Shown in pieces: positions 16,124 to 24,378 of a stretch of DNA of 44,407 nucleotides. The stretch spans positions 1-44,407 of the forward strand of contig JAZSMT010000023.1 of the NCBI GenBank assembly GCA_045536025.1. The letters run 5' to 3'. Under the pieces are notes generated by a model. The model saw only the letters and a list, made by a program, of their open reading frames with translations. It was not told where the DNA came from and made no database searches. The translations under genes and the position numbers were made by a program. The DNA is from HGM11412 sp045536025. Its GTDB lineage: Bacteria > Bacillota > Clostridia > Christensenellales > Borkfalkiaceae. The first letter of the stretch is position 1. The number at the start of each line of letters is the position of its first letter.

Positions 16124-17059
16124 ATGTCAAACGATAATCAATTTATTCAAGAAGACGTACTCTTTACAAAGAGTGCAAAGGAAGAAACGCCTGTAGACGG
16201 CGCAGTTGAGGCTTTTGAGGTTGAAGATTTTAACGATGATATCGGTGCGGAGGTTTTGTTTTCTCCATCTTCGCGCTCGGCAGGTGGCGATATAGAAGAG
16301 CTTTCACCCATTGAAGAGTTTACGCTTGAAGAACTTCTTCCCGAGAACGACGAAGTTGTTGAAGAGTCGCTCTTTATGGGCGAGCGCGCCGAGTCGCCGA
16401 TTGAGGACCTTTCACCCATTGAAGAGTTTGAGGTTGAAGAGTTTATTCTTGAAGGCGACGAGCCTTCAACCGTTGTTGACGAAGAGGTATTGTTTAGCGG
16501 TAAAGAAGAACCCGTTACTCTTCCCGAAGAGGTTGAGTCTGCGCCCACTATCGTATCTGACGAGCTTACAGCGCTTAGCGAAAACGCTGGCGAGTTAGAC
16601 GTTGCTCTTCCCGAAAAGCCCAAATATATTGAAAAGAACTTTGCTCAAAAATTCTTGGAGGCTGACGAGGAAATTCTCAAGCGTTACGACGAGCTTAAGA
16701 ACTATATCCTTCTTTACAAGGGCGTAAAATCAAGGGTGTCTAACGATTTCGATAGCTTTAATATGGGAAGAACGCAACTATTTAAACTTGGTTTCTCTAC
16801 CCAGTCGTTAAAACTTTATCTTAACCTTGATTTTAACACCGTTGAATCGAGGCTTAAGTGTAAAGACGTATCGCACAAAAAAGCGTACGCGCAAGTCCCC
16901 GTATTTTTAAGAATTAAATCTCCAAGAGCTATGAGAAATGCTAAATATCTCATCCAAAAAGTAGTAGAGAGATTTAACCTTAAAGAAAACCCCAAAGCCG
17001 TTTACGTTGACAGTATTAAGGTGCTTAGGGAGAAGGCTAAGACTTATGATAAACAATAA
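16124..17059 (+). CDS. Acidic-repeat protein sharing a domain with the L15-like membrane protein
   Basis: 311 residues, soluble. The first half is very acidic and built of repeats: LSPIEEF occurs twice, and a short motif of the type E-x-LF-S/T/M occurs four times (DVLFTKS, EVLFSPS, ESLFMGE, EVLFSGK). The second half (about 168-300) is homologous by eye to residues about 490-625 of the 7412-9700 protein: both have the pattern LKLYLN-(L/V)-D, then R-x-K-DVS-x-K, then a P-x-(Y/F)-(I/L)-(K/R) strand and a final helix. The family is not named as far as I recall. The acidic half looks like a disordered binding region. Function unknown. Confidence 0.75.
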   Translation: MSNDNQFIQEDVLFTKSAKEETPVDGAVEAFEVEDFNDDIGAEVLFSPSSRSAGGDIEELSPIEEFTLEELLPENDEVVEESLFMGERAESPIEDLSPIEEFEVEEFILEGDEPSTVVDEEVLFSGKEEPVTLPEEVESAPTIVSDELTALSENAGELDVALPEKPKYIEKNFAQKFLEADEEILKRYDELKNYILLYKGVKSRVSNDFDSFNMGRTQLFKLGFSTQSLKLYLNLDFNTVESRLKCKDVSHKKAYAQVPVFLRIKSPRAMRNAKYLIQKVVERFNLKENPKAVYVDSIKVLREKAKTYDKQ

Positions 17060-17063
17060 TTTT

Positions 17064-17197
17064 TAATCCGTTATAAGTCAATATAAACTTCGTTATGCTT
17101 TGTTTCTGCCGTAGCCGTGTGTCTGCAATGACCGAAAAGGTCTATTGCAATCACCCGTCTAGTCGAGCCTCGCCTAACTTGTAACTAAAGGCTTAAA
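17064..17197. repeat. Intergenic structured repeat, family A copy 2
   Basis: Right after the stop of the acidic-repeat gene. It contains the hairpin TGCAATGACC-GAAAA-GGTCTATTGCA (split here as stem, loop, stem) and the family tail CGAGCCTCGCCTAACTTG. The termini TTAATCCGTTA and TAAAGGCTTAA are imperfectly complementary. Confidence 0.65.
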
Positions 17198-17227
17198 CGT
17201 GTTACAATAAAAAAATCAATAAAATTA

Positions 17228-17257
17228 AATACCCACGGGTTTTCACCCGTGGGTATT
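17228..17257. terminator. Hairpin between convergent genes
   Basis: A 13-bp perfect stem (AATACCCACGGGT with ACCCGTGGGTATT), 4-nt loop. The T runs are short, so termination is probable rather than certain. Confidence 0.65.
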
Positions 17258-17347
17258 CATTTGTTTTAAAATATATAATTTAATCTATTAATCTACAAAA
17301 TAGCTACTAACACCACTGATTCCTTTATTTGCTTTGTATAGTTGCAA

Positions 17348-19450
17348 TTATTTAGTAAGTTCAATCAAATTATAATCAAAGTCGTTAAATTCAACAACTA
17401 TTTTATTTCCGTCAATCAAGTTTAATTTTTCGTCAGTTATTCTATTTACGGCAGATTTAAATTTGCCATTAAATACAACTTCGGTTTTTCCAGACGGCTT
17501 ATTTTTCATATTAGCAACTATGGCTAAAATTGCGCGGTCATAATCAAAATAACTTACCTTAACGCTACTGTTAGATACCTTTACGTCGTTTTCATAATGC
17601 GCCTTAAAGGTCGCCTCTTCCATCGGTATGGAATTGTAAACCTTCCAAACGTTAGTCATTTCGTCAAGCCCTTCGATATTTTGTGGCTTTGGAAGTATAC
17701 CATAAGGAATAACGCAAGTACAACCTTTGTGGAAGGTCCAAACATCATCCTTAATACAAATCATAAATGCGGGAACGCCCGTGTTTCTGCCTGAGTACAT
17801 TGAACGAATATGACCTTCTGGCATTTCTTGAACTTTACCACTTTTCAAATAGCTTTGTATAGGCTCACCGTCGAACAAGCTATCTGCGAAAGCAAGTGTT
17901 GGAACTGCAAATGAATTGCCAGTATGCGCGTTAATCGTTCCTCCGCGAGAATGAACTATTTCGTGAAGCTCTTCAAGAACGTCACGTAAAGCCCAAATAG
18001 GATAAGTTGAATGCAATTTGCCTTCGCTATCACGATATCCACAACCGTGGCTCTCGTTTTTACAAGCGCGTGGAACGAACGTGCCGTCAAGATACAAACC
18101 GTCGATATGGTAGGTGTCGAATATTTTAGCAATACCGTCAAGCCAAATTCTTGCAAAATCACTCTTATAACAAATGCGATAATCCTTTTGGAAAGGTCTT
18201 CTAGTCCATTGGCTACCACAGTAGTTTTCGCCCTCACCGATAACTTGGTATTGTTCTAAGTTTTCGGCAAGCGGAGACAACTCGGACAACTCAAATCCAA
18301 AATATGGAATTAACTTCATACCCCTATCGTGCGCCGCCTTTACCATTCTTTCAAGCCTTTCAGCAGATGCCTTAGTTAAGTGTACGCTGTTTTGCATATC
18401 GTTCCAACTTTCGTGAACGTATACGGTATTAACCCCACATCTCTTTAAGCGGTCAATAAGAATCTCTGCATTTTCGCTTGTATCGTATTTAATATTGTAA
18501 CTTGACGGGCTTTCCGTAGTCGAATTGAAATTAATAAGTGGTGGCATTAATAACGTTTCGTAAACTTTACCGTTAAAGCCGTGTACAGCACCGCGGTCGT
18601 GATAGTTAGTTTCCTTAAACGGATTTTTTGGGAAGGGTTTAACCGGCGTTGCCTGTAAACCAAACTCGAATTTAATAGGATATAATAAAAAGCCCTTCCA
18701 CTCACATTTCTTGCGCCAGTATTCGTGTTCGCTGTCTAAGAAATGTATTCTTAATAAAACTTCATCTTCGCGCACGAAAAGTTCCATAACGTGATTTTCG
18801 TCAGCAGGAGTCCAACCTTTGTCGTTTTCAAAGAATAAAGAAACACCAGTGTGGTCGTTACCCACGTAGAAATTATGCTTAAACTTAGTTGCAATAGATT
18901 TTTTAGGAAGAAAATCCATTGATTTAAAAGCTTGCTCAGACCAGGTGTCAGCCGATATTACGCCGTCAATTAAAATGGGTTCGAATTGCGGGTAAACGTG
19001 GTACATTTTGGCAAATTCCTTTTTAATGGGAATTTCAAGCCATAATTTATCTAAAATAATGTTTTCTTCCGTATATTGGGGAACTTCTGGTCTTAAACCT
19101 GTAGGCGTGATTTTTACGGTGCATTTTACTGCTCCGTCATAATACACCTTCATGGTAGTATTCAAAAATAAAAGCCCACTTTCTGCCGATTGACAAAACA
19201 CTTGATATCTTTCACTTTCGTCAACCATATTAAAGTTGGTAAAATTTTTCCACGCAATATCTTTATCGTTTTGCCTGCCAACCAAACGCATGGGTCCTGC
19301 TAAAACCTCGTCTCCACCCGTTAATATTGACGAAAAGAAAGGATTTTCACCAATCGTGTAAGTTCTGTTCCATACTTTTGCTTGATAATTCATGCCTTTT
19401 TTTTCGGCTGTTACGGGGGTTAACCCATCAACGACTATCTTGTTGATCAT
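17348..19450 (-). CDS. Glycoside-hydrolase-like protein (DUF6067-type, beta-sandwich plus TIM barrel)
   Basis: 700 residues from the ATG at 19450, which has an AAGGAG SD; a longer in-frame start at 19513 has none. The N-terminal half (about 1-300) is beta-rich. The second half reads as a (beta/alpha) barrel: VNTVYVHESWNDMQNS, DRGMKLIPYFGFELSEL, YHIDGLYLDGTFVPRAC (a likely catalytic-acid strand), GGTINAHTGNSFAVP, and a small C-terminal beta domain. There is no signal peptide, so it probably acts on imported oligosaccharides. The sugar is unknown. The family name is from memory of conserved phrases and is less sure than the fold. Confidence 0.65.
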   Translation of the reverse strand: MINKIVVDGLTPVTAEKKGMNYQAKVWNRTYTIGENPFFSSILTGGDEVLAGPMRLVGRQNDKDIAWKNFTNFNMVDESERYQVFCQSAESGLLFLNTTMKVYYDGAVKCTVKITPTGLRPEVPQYTEENIILDKLWLEIPIKKEFAKMYHVYPQFEPILIDGVISADTWSEQAFKSMDFLPKKSIATKFKHNFYVGNDHTGVSLFFENDKGWTPADENHVMELFVREDEVLLRIHFLDSEHEYWRKKCEWKGFLLYPIKFEFGLQATPVKPFPKNPFKETNYHDRGAVHGFNGKVYETLLMPPLINFNSTTESPSSYNIKYDTSENAEILIDRLKRCGVNTVYVHESWNDMQNSVHLTKASAERLERMVKAAHDRGMKLIPYFGFELSELSPLAENLEQYQVIGEGENYCGSQWTRRPFQKDYRICYKSDFARIWLDGIAKIFDTYHIDGLYLDGTFVPRACKNESHGCGYRDSEGKLHSTYPIWALRDVLEELHEIVHSRGGTINAHTGNSFAVPTLAFADSLFDGEPIQSYLKSGKVQEMPEGHIRSMYSGRNTGVPAFMICIKDDVWTFHKGCTCVIPYGILPKPQNIEGLDEMTNVWKVYNSIPMEEATFKAHYENDVKVSNSSVKVSYFDYDRAILAIVANMKNKPSGKTEVVFNGKFKSAVNRITDEKLNLIDGNKIVVEFNDFDYNLIELTK

Positions 19451-19595
19451 TTCTATCTCCTTACGTTTAATTTTGTTGCTTTTTGCAGAGAGAAAACAAC
19501 TAATATTTTCCACCTGAAAAGTTCAACTTTTTATTCATTATACCATACATTTTTTAAAGTTCAATAGTTTAGTTAAAAATAATTTTATAAAATAA

Positions 19596-19626
19596 AAAAT
19601 GAGTTTGGTGAAATCAAACTCATTTT
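19596..19626 (-). terminator. Terminator after ackA
   Basis: A 12-bp stem (AAAATGAGTTTG with CAAACTCATTTT), 7-nt loop; on the minus strand a T-rich run follows, 12 nt past the ackA stop codon. Confidence 0.8.
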
Positions 19627-19637
19627 CGATATTTAAA

Positions 19638-20825
19638 TTATTTAGATAAGTTAAGGGTATCAAGAGCAATCATATACTCTTCGTTGGTGGGGATAACGTA
19701 AACTTTTACCTTAGAGCCTTTTTTGGTAATTTCGCCAACCGTGCCGGAGGGAATATTATCGTTAGCCTCTTTATCAAAGTCAACACCAAAGAAGGAAAGC
19801 TCGGAAGCAACCTCTTCACGAAGCGCTCTATCGTTCTCGCCGATGCCTGCGGTGAACACGATAGCGTCAACGCCGTTCATTTCAGCAACGTAAGAACCGA
19901 TAATTTTTTTAATGTTGTGCCTTAAAATTTCAAGTGCGAGTTTAGCGCGGTAGTTACCTTCGCCTGCCGCCTTTCTAATATCTCTACAGTCGCTCGATAC
20001 GCCTGAAACGCCGAGTAGACCGCCCTTTTGAGTTATAAGCTTGTCAGCCTCGTCAGCCGAAATGCCTTTAACCTTTTGAATATAAGGAACGATAGTGGGA
20101 TCGATAGCACCGCTTCTAGTTCCCATAGGAACACCGTCTTGCGGGGTAAAGCCCATCGAAGTATCAACAGCTTTACCGTTACAGGTAGCCGTGATTGACG
20201 AGCCGTTGCCTAAATGACAGGTGATAATTTTACTTTCTTTATTTTGAAGAAGGTCCATTGCAACGCCTGCAACGTATCTGTGCGAGGTGCCGTGGAAACC
20301 GTATCTTCTAATTTTGTATTCCTCGTAAAGTTCGTAGGGGATAGGGTATACGTATGCGTGAGGCTCAACGGTTGAGTAATACGAAGTGTCGAACACGCCT
20401 ACGTGATTGATATTCGGCATAACCTCTTTACAAGCTTTAAAGCCGTTGATTGCCGGTGGGCCGTGTAAGGGATTGATGCCCACTATGCTTTCAAGATACT
20501 TCATTTCCTCTTCGCCTAAGATGCACGATTTTTTAAGCTCGCCACCGTGAGCAAAACGGTGACCTACCGCAACGATTTCGTCTACCGAAGAGATAACGCC
20601 TTTGTCTTTGTCCGTTAAAAGCTCTAAAACGAGCTTGATTGCGGCGCGGTGGTCGGGAAAATCAGCATTGATTTTATAATCGGGCTTGCCAGGGCATTTA
20701 TGAGTGATAATACCGTCAATTCCGATGCGTTCGCAGTTGCCTTTTGCAAGTACGGTGTTGGTGCTCATATCAAAAAGTTGATATTTAAGCGACGAACTAC
20801 CCGCGTTTACAACTAAAATTTTCAT
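19638..20825 (-). CDS. ackA: Acetate kinase
   Basis: 395 residues, standard length. It interconverts acetyl phosphate + ADP and acetate + ATP, the ATP-yielding end of acetate fermentation. Motifs: VVNAGSSSLKYQLFDM (phosphate loop), VGHRFAHGGE, GVFDTSYYSTVEPHAYVYPIP, RRYGFHGTSHRYV, the nucleotide loop CHLGNGSSITA, MGFTPQDGVPMGTRSG and VFTAGIGEN. No pta gene is adjacent. AAGGAG SD and its own promoter. Confidence 0.98.
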   Translation of the reverse strand: MKILVVNAGSSSLKYQLFDMSTNTVLAKGNCERIGIDGIITHKCPGKPDYKINADFPDHRAAIKLVLELLTDKDKGVISSVDEIVAVGHRFAHGGELKKSCILGEEEMKYLESIVGINPLHGPPAINGFKACKEVMPNINHVGVFDTSYYSTVEPHAYVYPIPYELYEEYKIRRYGFHGTSHRYVAGVAMDLLQNKESKIITCHLGNGSSITATCNGKAVDTSMGFTPQDGVPMGTRSGAIDPTIVPYIQKVKGISADEADKLITQKGGLLGVSGVSSDCRDIRKAAGEGNYRAKLALEILRHNIKKIIGSYVAEMNGVDAIVFTAGIGENDRALREEVASELSFFGVDFDKEANDNIPSGTVGEITKKGSKVKVYVIPTNEEYMIALDTLNLSK

Positions 20826-20866
20826 CTTTTATTCTCCTTTTTAAAGACTTATATTGCATATAAACT

Positions 20867-20895
20867 ATAATAACACAATTTTTTTAATATGTCCA
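20867..20895 (-). promoter_or_regulatory. Promoter of ackA
   Basis: Minus strand: TGGACA (20895-20890), 17 nt, TATTAT (20872-20867). The stretch 20896-21097 upstream of it holds no gene that I can see. Confidence 0.65.
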
Positions 20896-21097
20896 TATTT
20901 GTTGGGTATATTGGCAAAAAAACTTTTCACCGACGTAAATTTTCTAGCTAATTTTCACTTAAATTTAGCTATGAGTTTATTATGATTAAATTTCAAAACG
21001 AAAACCGTTTATATACCGTTGAAAACGATTTTAAAACTTGCTATCGAAAATAAAAAAGTAGGCTTTGCAGGCTCGCTTCTTCGTAATATACAAATTA

Positions 21098-21444
21098 AAA
21101 AACGGCTCAAAGTGCGTATCTCATAGGGATTTTTAACCCATAATAAAGTGTAGCCCACTATACCTCGCGAAAAGCGAAATATAGTGGGCTTTTCTTCTCC
21201 ACAAAAGATTAAATATATTAGTTATATTTTTAGCCTTGTGGATAAAAGTGTTATGCAAGACAAGTCTTGCGCTAGATTGCGACCTAAAGTCGCAGGTATA
21301 TTAAATAAATCCTTAACTCGCCTTAGGCGAATAAAACTGCCGATAGGCAATATAACTTGTCGTTAGATAAATCTAACAAATCCGAAAGGATTTATTTAGT
21401 TGTCGCTAGTTCCCTACGGAAAGAGCGACAATCGAGCCGTTTTT
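21098..21444. repeat. Structured ~330-nt non-coding repeat, family B copy 2
   Basis: Terminal inverted repeats AAAAACGGCTC (21098-21108) and GAGCCGTTTTT (21434-21444) differ in sequence from copy 1 but pair equally well. Internal elements match copy 1 in order: GGGATTTTTA, hairpin AGCCCACTA/TAGTGGGCT (21152-21190), hairpins GCAAGA/TCTTGC and GCGAC/GTCGC, stem AATAAATCC/GGATTTATT, and a right-end hairpin TTGTCGCT/AGCGACAA. It lies 3 nt from the uxaC stop codon. A 60-codon open frame inside it is a chance frame across hairpins. Confidence 0.8.
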
Positions 21445-21447
21445 ATG

Positions 21448-22806
21448 TTAGAAACCAAAATAGTTTTTAGCGTTATAATAACATACGCCTTGAACGATTT
21501 TTTCTAAAGTATTATAGTCTTCAGGATATTCTCCGTCCTCAACCCACTTGCCGATTAAGTTACAGAATATTCTTCTAAAATACTCGTGGCGTGGATAGGA
21601 TACGAAACTTCTACTGTCAGTTAGCATACCAACGAATCTTGCTATCATGCCAAGGTTAGAAAGCGCTTGCATTTGCGCTTCCATACCGTCGCGTTGGTCG
21701 TTAAACCACCAGCCCGAACCAAACTGAATTTTACCGGGGGTACCACCGCCTTGGAAGTTGCCAAGCATAGTTGCTAAAACGTAGTTGTCTTTAGGGTTAA
21801 GTGTGTAAAGAATAGTTTTAGGTAAGCAACAATCTTCTTCAAGCATATTCATAAACTTTGATAGATTTTCAGCAATGCAAAGGTCGTTAATACTGTCAAA
21901 CCCAACGTCTGCACCAAGCTTGTCGTACATCTTTTTATTGTTGTTTCTAAGCGCGCCGATATGAAGTTGCATAGTCCAGTTAAGCTGGCTGTATTTTTGA
22001 GCGCAAACCTTTAATACGCTACACTTAAACGCGTCGATTTCCTCTTGCGATAAAACCTCGCCTTTCATAAACTTATCAAACGCCTTTTCACCGTTGCCAG
22101 ATGAATATGGAACGTACTCAAGCGCGTGGTCTGAAAGCCTACAGCCGTGTGCGTGAAAGTAGTCTATTCTATCTTTAATCCACTCAATAAGCGCCTTATA
22201 GGTCGATATCTTAATCATTTCAAGATAAGGCTTAAAGGTGGGCTGGTCAATGTTTACAGCCTTGTCGGGGCGGAAGGTAGGAAGAATTTTAGTTGAGAAA
22301 CCTTTAAGCTGTTCGTGGTATACAAGCGTGTCGGCAGGGTCGTCAGTCGTGCAGATAATTTCTACGTTCGAGCGCTTGATAAGACCTTGCGCTTTAAATT
22401 CTTCTTTTTGCAAACACTCGTTAACCTTGTCCCAAATTTCTTTGCAGGTATCGGGGGTTAAAGTTTTGTCTATACCGAAATATCTTTTAAGCTCAAGGTG
22501 CGTCCAGTGATATAGGGGGTTGCCGATAAGAAGTGGCAAAGTTTCTGCAAATTTTTGAAATTTTTCGTAATCGTCTTTACCGCCTGTTATATATTCTTCG
22601 TCAACGCCGTTAGTTCTCATTTGCCTCCACTTGTAGTGGTCGCCACCGAGGAACAAATCAAAAGCGTTTTTGAACTTGTAGTTTTCGGCAATCAACTTGG
22701 GATTTAAGTGGCAGTGGTAATCGATTATAGGTAAATCTTTTACCATGCCGTAAAGCTTTTCAGCAGTTTTCGTTTTGATCATAAATTTATCGTTGATAAA
22801 ACTCAT
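21448..22806 (-). CDS. uxaC: Glucuronate isomerase (uronate isomerase)
   Basis: 452 residues. Converts D-glucuronate to D-fructuronate and D-galacturonate to D-tagaturonate. The amidohydrolase-fold N-terminus IIDYHCHLNPKLIAEN, WRQMRTNGVDEEYITGG, ICTTDDPADTL, LPTFRPDKA, QLHIGALRNNN, and GSGWWFNDQRDGMEAQM with LTDSRSFVSYPRHEYFRR are diagnostic. The ATG overlaps (ATGA) the stop of a uxaA tail fragment, so a uxaA-uxaC operon once existed here. The SD (AAGGACGG) lies in that fragment. Confidence 0.97.
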   Translation of the reverse strand: MSFINDKFMIKTKTAEKLYGMVKDLPIIDYHCHLNPKLIAENYKFKNAFDLFLGGDHYKWRQMRTNGVDEEYITGGKDDYEKFQKFAETLPLLIGNPLYHWTHLELKRYFGIDKTLTPDTCKEIWDKVNECLQKEEFKAQGLIKRSNVEIICTTDDPADTLVYHEQLKGFSTKILPTFRPDKAVNIDQPTFKPYLEMIKISTYKALIEWIKDRIDYFHAHGCRLSDHALEYVPYSSGNGEKAFDKFMKGEVLSQEEIDAFKCSVLKVCAQKYSQLNWTMQLHIGALRNNNKKMYDKLGADVGFDSINDLCIAENLSKFMNMLEEDCCLPKTILYTLNPKDNYVLATMLGNFQGGGTPGKIQFGSGWWFNDQRDGMEAQMQALSNLGMIARFVGMLTDSRSFVSYPRHEYFRRIFCNLIGKWVEDGEYPEDYNTLEKIVQGVCYYNAKNYFGF

Positions 22807-22967
22807 AGTGTAACACCGTCCTTAAAAATTGAAATCTCGCGGTATCCGTGTAATTCGTTTTTAGTTTGGCTACCCTTTGCTACTTCTATAATATAATCAA
22901 AAAGCTCATCCGTCAACGGTTTTCCATCTAAAACGGGGCTAGCGTCAAAATCTATCCAGTTGATTTT
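22803..22967 (-). pseudogene. uxaA: 3' remnant of altronate dehydratase (uxaA)
   Basis: Minus-strand frame of about 54 codons: NWIDFDASPVLDGK, LTDELFDYIIEVAKGS and TKNELHGYREISIFKDGVTL before the stop. This matches the conserved C-terminus of UxaA. A stop codon lies just upstream, and the sequence beyond encodes something else, so the rest of the gene is gone. The stop overlaps the uxaC start, the relict of an operon. Without uxaA the galacturonate branch would need another dehydratase elsewhere. Confidence 0.75.
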
Positions 22968-22970
22968 CTA

Positions 22971-23135
22971 ACGGCAAGGTCGCTTGAGTCCGATAAAGAC
23001 AAGGACGGGAAAACTATATCCGGCTCAAAGAAGGCAAAGGTGCAATCACATATCAATTCACTCAAACTGAATGCTACTCAAAAGTATATGATTATTAGAT
23101 ACCTTGGATATTACAATCAAACTCCGTGTGTATAG
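22971..23135 (+). pseudogene. 3' end of a probable phage/mobile-element gene
   Basis: Plus-strand open frame of about 54 codons without a start: LTARSLESDKDKDGKTISGS, KKAKVQSHINSLKLNATQKY, then a stop. The phrase KDGKTISGSKKAKV is typical, as I recall, of the C-termini of large phage structural proteins in Firmicutes. It begins exactly where uxaA similarity stops, so the junction at about 22,968 looks like a deletion or excision scar. The exact family is not certain. Confidence 0.45.
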
Positions 23136-23516
23136 TGAGGTAATTAAAATAGTTTAAGGTTGTAAGGCTAACCTTCTCATATTTTTGCGTAGAGCAAAGT
23201 TTTTTTATCTCATTGAGAGTATTTTGGATTGTTTGGAGTTGAGATAATATATTTTCCTCCGAAGTGTTTATATTAGATATTTTTTCCTCTATATCGTTCA
23301 ACTCCGAAGAATAATCGTTGCAATTATGAGTAGAGGAGTTTAATTCAGTTTTTATATCCTCTAATGTGTGTAGTATGTCCTCTATGGTAGACTCATCAAC
23401 TGTGGACAACTCTAAATTTTCGGGGGGGGGGGGATAGTATCTTTACAAGACACAAAAACAAGGCTTGACGATAAAAGCACAAGGATAGACAAGATAGAAA
23501 TCAATACTTTTTTCAT
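23095..23516 (-). pseudogene. Coiled-coil lipoprotein, frameshifted at a 12-base poly-C tract (possible phase variation)
   Basis: From ATG 23516 the minus strand encodes a lipoprotein signal (MKKVLISILSILVLLSSS, lipobox LVFVSC), then KDTI and a run of 12 C (23433-23422). As sequenced, this frame stops a few codons after the tract. The rest of the protein (STVDESTIEDILHTLEDIKT and a further ~80 residues with heptad-like Ile/Leu spacing) is in another frame. Thirteen or ten C would join signal and body into one protein of about 138 residues. Either the tract switches the gene, or it is an assembly error in a homopolymer. The body matches nothing I know. The SD is weak; the 3' end overlaps the convergent remnant. 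Confidence 0.6.
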
Positions 23517-23659
23517 AAGCATACATCACCAAATATTTTATTGATTTTATTATATTATATTATAATAAAAAATTCAAAATTTTCTTTGTAGTTTTCAAGT
23601 AATTAGTATTGAAAAAATAACTCAAATGCGGTATAAAATAGGTAGAAGGAGGGAAGGTT

Positions 23660-23860
23660 ATGAAAGGTATAAAATATGATGCAAAAGAGAAGCAAAAAGC
23701 TCTTAATATGTTGCAAAACGAGCCAGAAAAATCGGTAAACGAGGTGGCTTTTGCCTGCGGTTTTAACGACAGCAACTACTTTTCTTATAAATTTACTAAA
23801 GCTTACGGCGTTCCTCCACGCTCGATAAAAAAATTAAAAAAAGTTGTAAAAAATCGTTGA
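23660..23860 (+). CDS. Stand-alone AraC-type helix-turn-helix protein, 66 residues
   Basis: A very strong SD (GGAGGGAAGG) precedes the ATG. Residues about 24-60 (SVNEVAFACGFNDSNYFSYK, then FTKAYGVPPRSIKK) are the second HTH of AraC/XylS regulators. The N-terminal 20 residues (MKGIKYDAKEKQKALNMLQN) are basic and unlike an AraC linker. There is no ligand domain. It could be a degenerate fragment that kept a good ribosome site, or a real mini-regulator. The stop codon overlaps the -35 box of the next promoter. Confidence 0.6.
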   Translation: MKGIKYDAKEKQKALNMLQNEPEKSVNEVAFACGFNDSNYFSYKFTKAYGVPPRSIKKLKKVVKNR

Positions 23861-23885
23861 CAAAGAAAAATCATAGTGCTACAAT
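23857..23885 (+). promoter_or_regulatory. Promoter of T-box unit 1
   Basis: TTGACA (23857-23862), 17 nt, TACAAT (23880-23885). Confidence 0.85.
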
Positions 23886-23910
23886 TTCCTTAATTAAATA
23901 ATCAAGTTAA

Positions 23911-24162
23911 AAACTGTGACGAAGACTGGCTAAATAGGAGTTTTCAGAGAGTCGGCGGGTGGTGCGAGCCGATAACGAGCATTTATAACCTATCCCTTCC
24001 GAGTTGAAGGCCCGAAATTGTAGTAGACGCCTTTCGTGATTTCTGCGTTAATGAATAGGAATTGTTAGATTCTAAAGTGGCAACTAGTTCTAGTTGCAAT
24101 TTGAGTGGTACCGCGAGTATAGTATATACCCGTCTCAAAGATTAGTTTGAGACGGGTTTTTT
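23911..24162 (+). promoter_or_regulatory. T-box riboswitch 1, apparent isoleucine specifier (ATC)
   Basis: All parts of a T-box leader are visible: stem I start GTGACGAAG, the CAGAGAG motif with apical GGTG, the 3' side of stem I ending CTTCCGAG, the antiterminator T-box GAGTGGTACCGCG (24103-24115) with bulge TGGT (fits a discriminator A), and an intrinsic terminator (24128-24162, CCCGTCTCAAA/TTTGAGACGGG plus T run). Aligning to the GlyQS leader, where the specifier is followed by one base, five stem bases and GAG, gives ATC at 23992-23994, i.e. isoleucine. The T-box identity is certain; the codon is by hand alignment. Confidence 0.92.
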
Positions 24163-24283
24163 AATTCGTTATTTGCTACGTTATACTATGTTACTGCGAT
24201 TTTTTATCACCGCGATAACCAGATATGTTAATCTCTGCGCTAAAAAATCTTGCGCCTCGTCTAACTTGCAACTAACGAATTAA
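24161..24283. repeat. Intergenic structured repeat, family A copy 3
   Basis: Perfect 11-bp terminal inverted repeats TTAATTCGTTA (24161-24171) and TAACGAATTAA (24273-24283). The centre shares TTAATCTCTGCGCTAAAAAATCTTG-type sequence with copy 1. It lies between the T-box terminator and the structural gene, so it is inside the mRNA leader when the T-box reads through. Confidence 0.7.
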
Positions 24284-24378
24284 ATAGAGCTTAATATAAG
24301 CATTTAAATTTTAAAAAGATTGATAATTATAGTTAAAAACTATAAAACATAAAAAACTTTTCAAAGGAGGATAAAACA

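Noticed and set aside
16147..16623. Long minus-strand Ser-rich frame opposite the acidic-repeat gene
   Set aside because: Mirror of GAA/GAG-rich codons; no SD, and the plus-strand protein has a homologous domain and promoter.
21184..21366. 60-codon open frame inside repeat copy B2
   Set aside because: It crosses conserved hairpins, is not open in copy B1, and has no SD.
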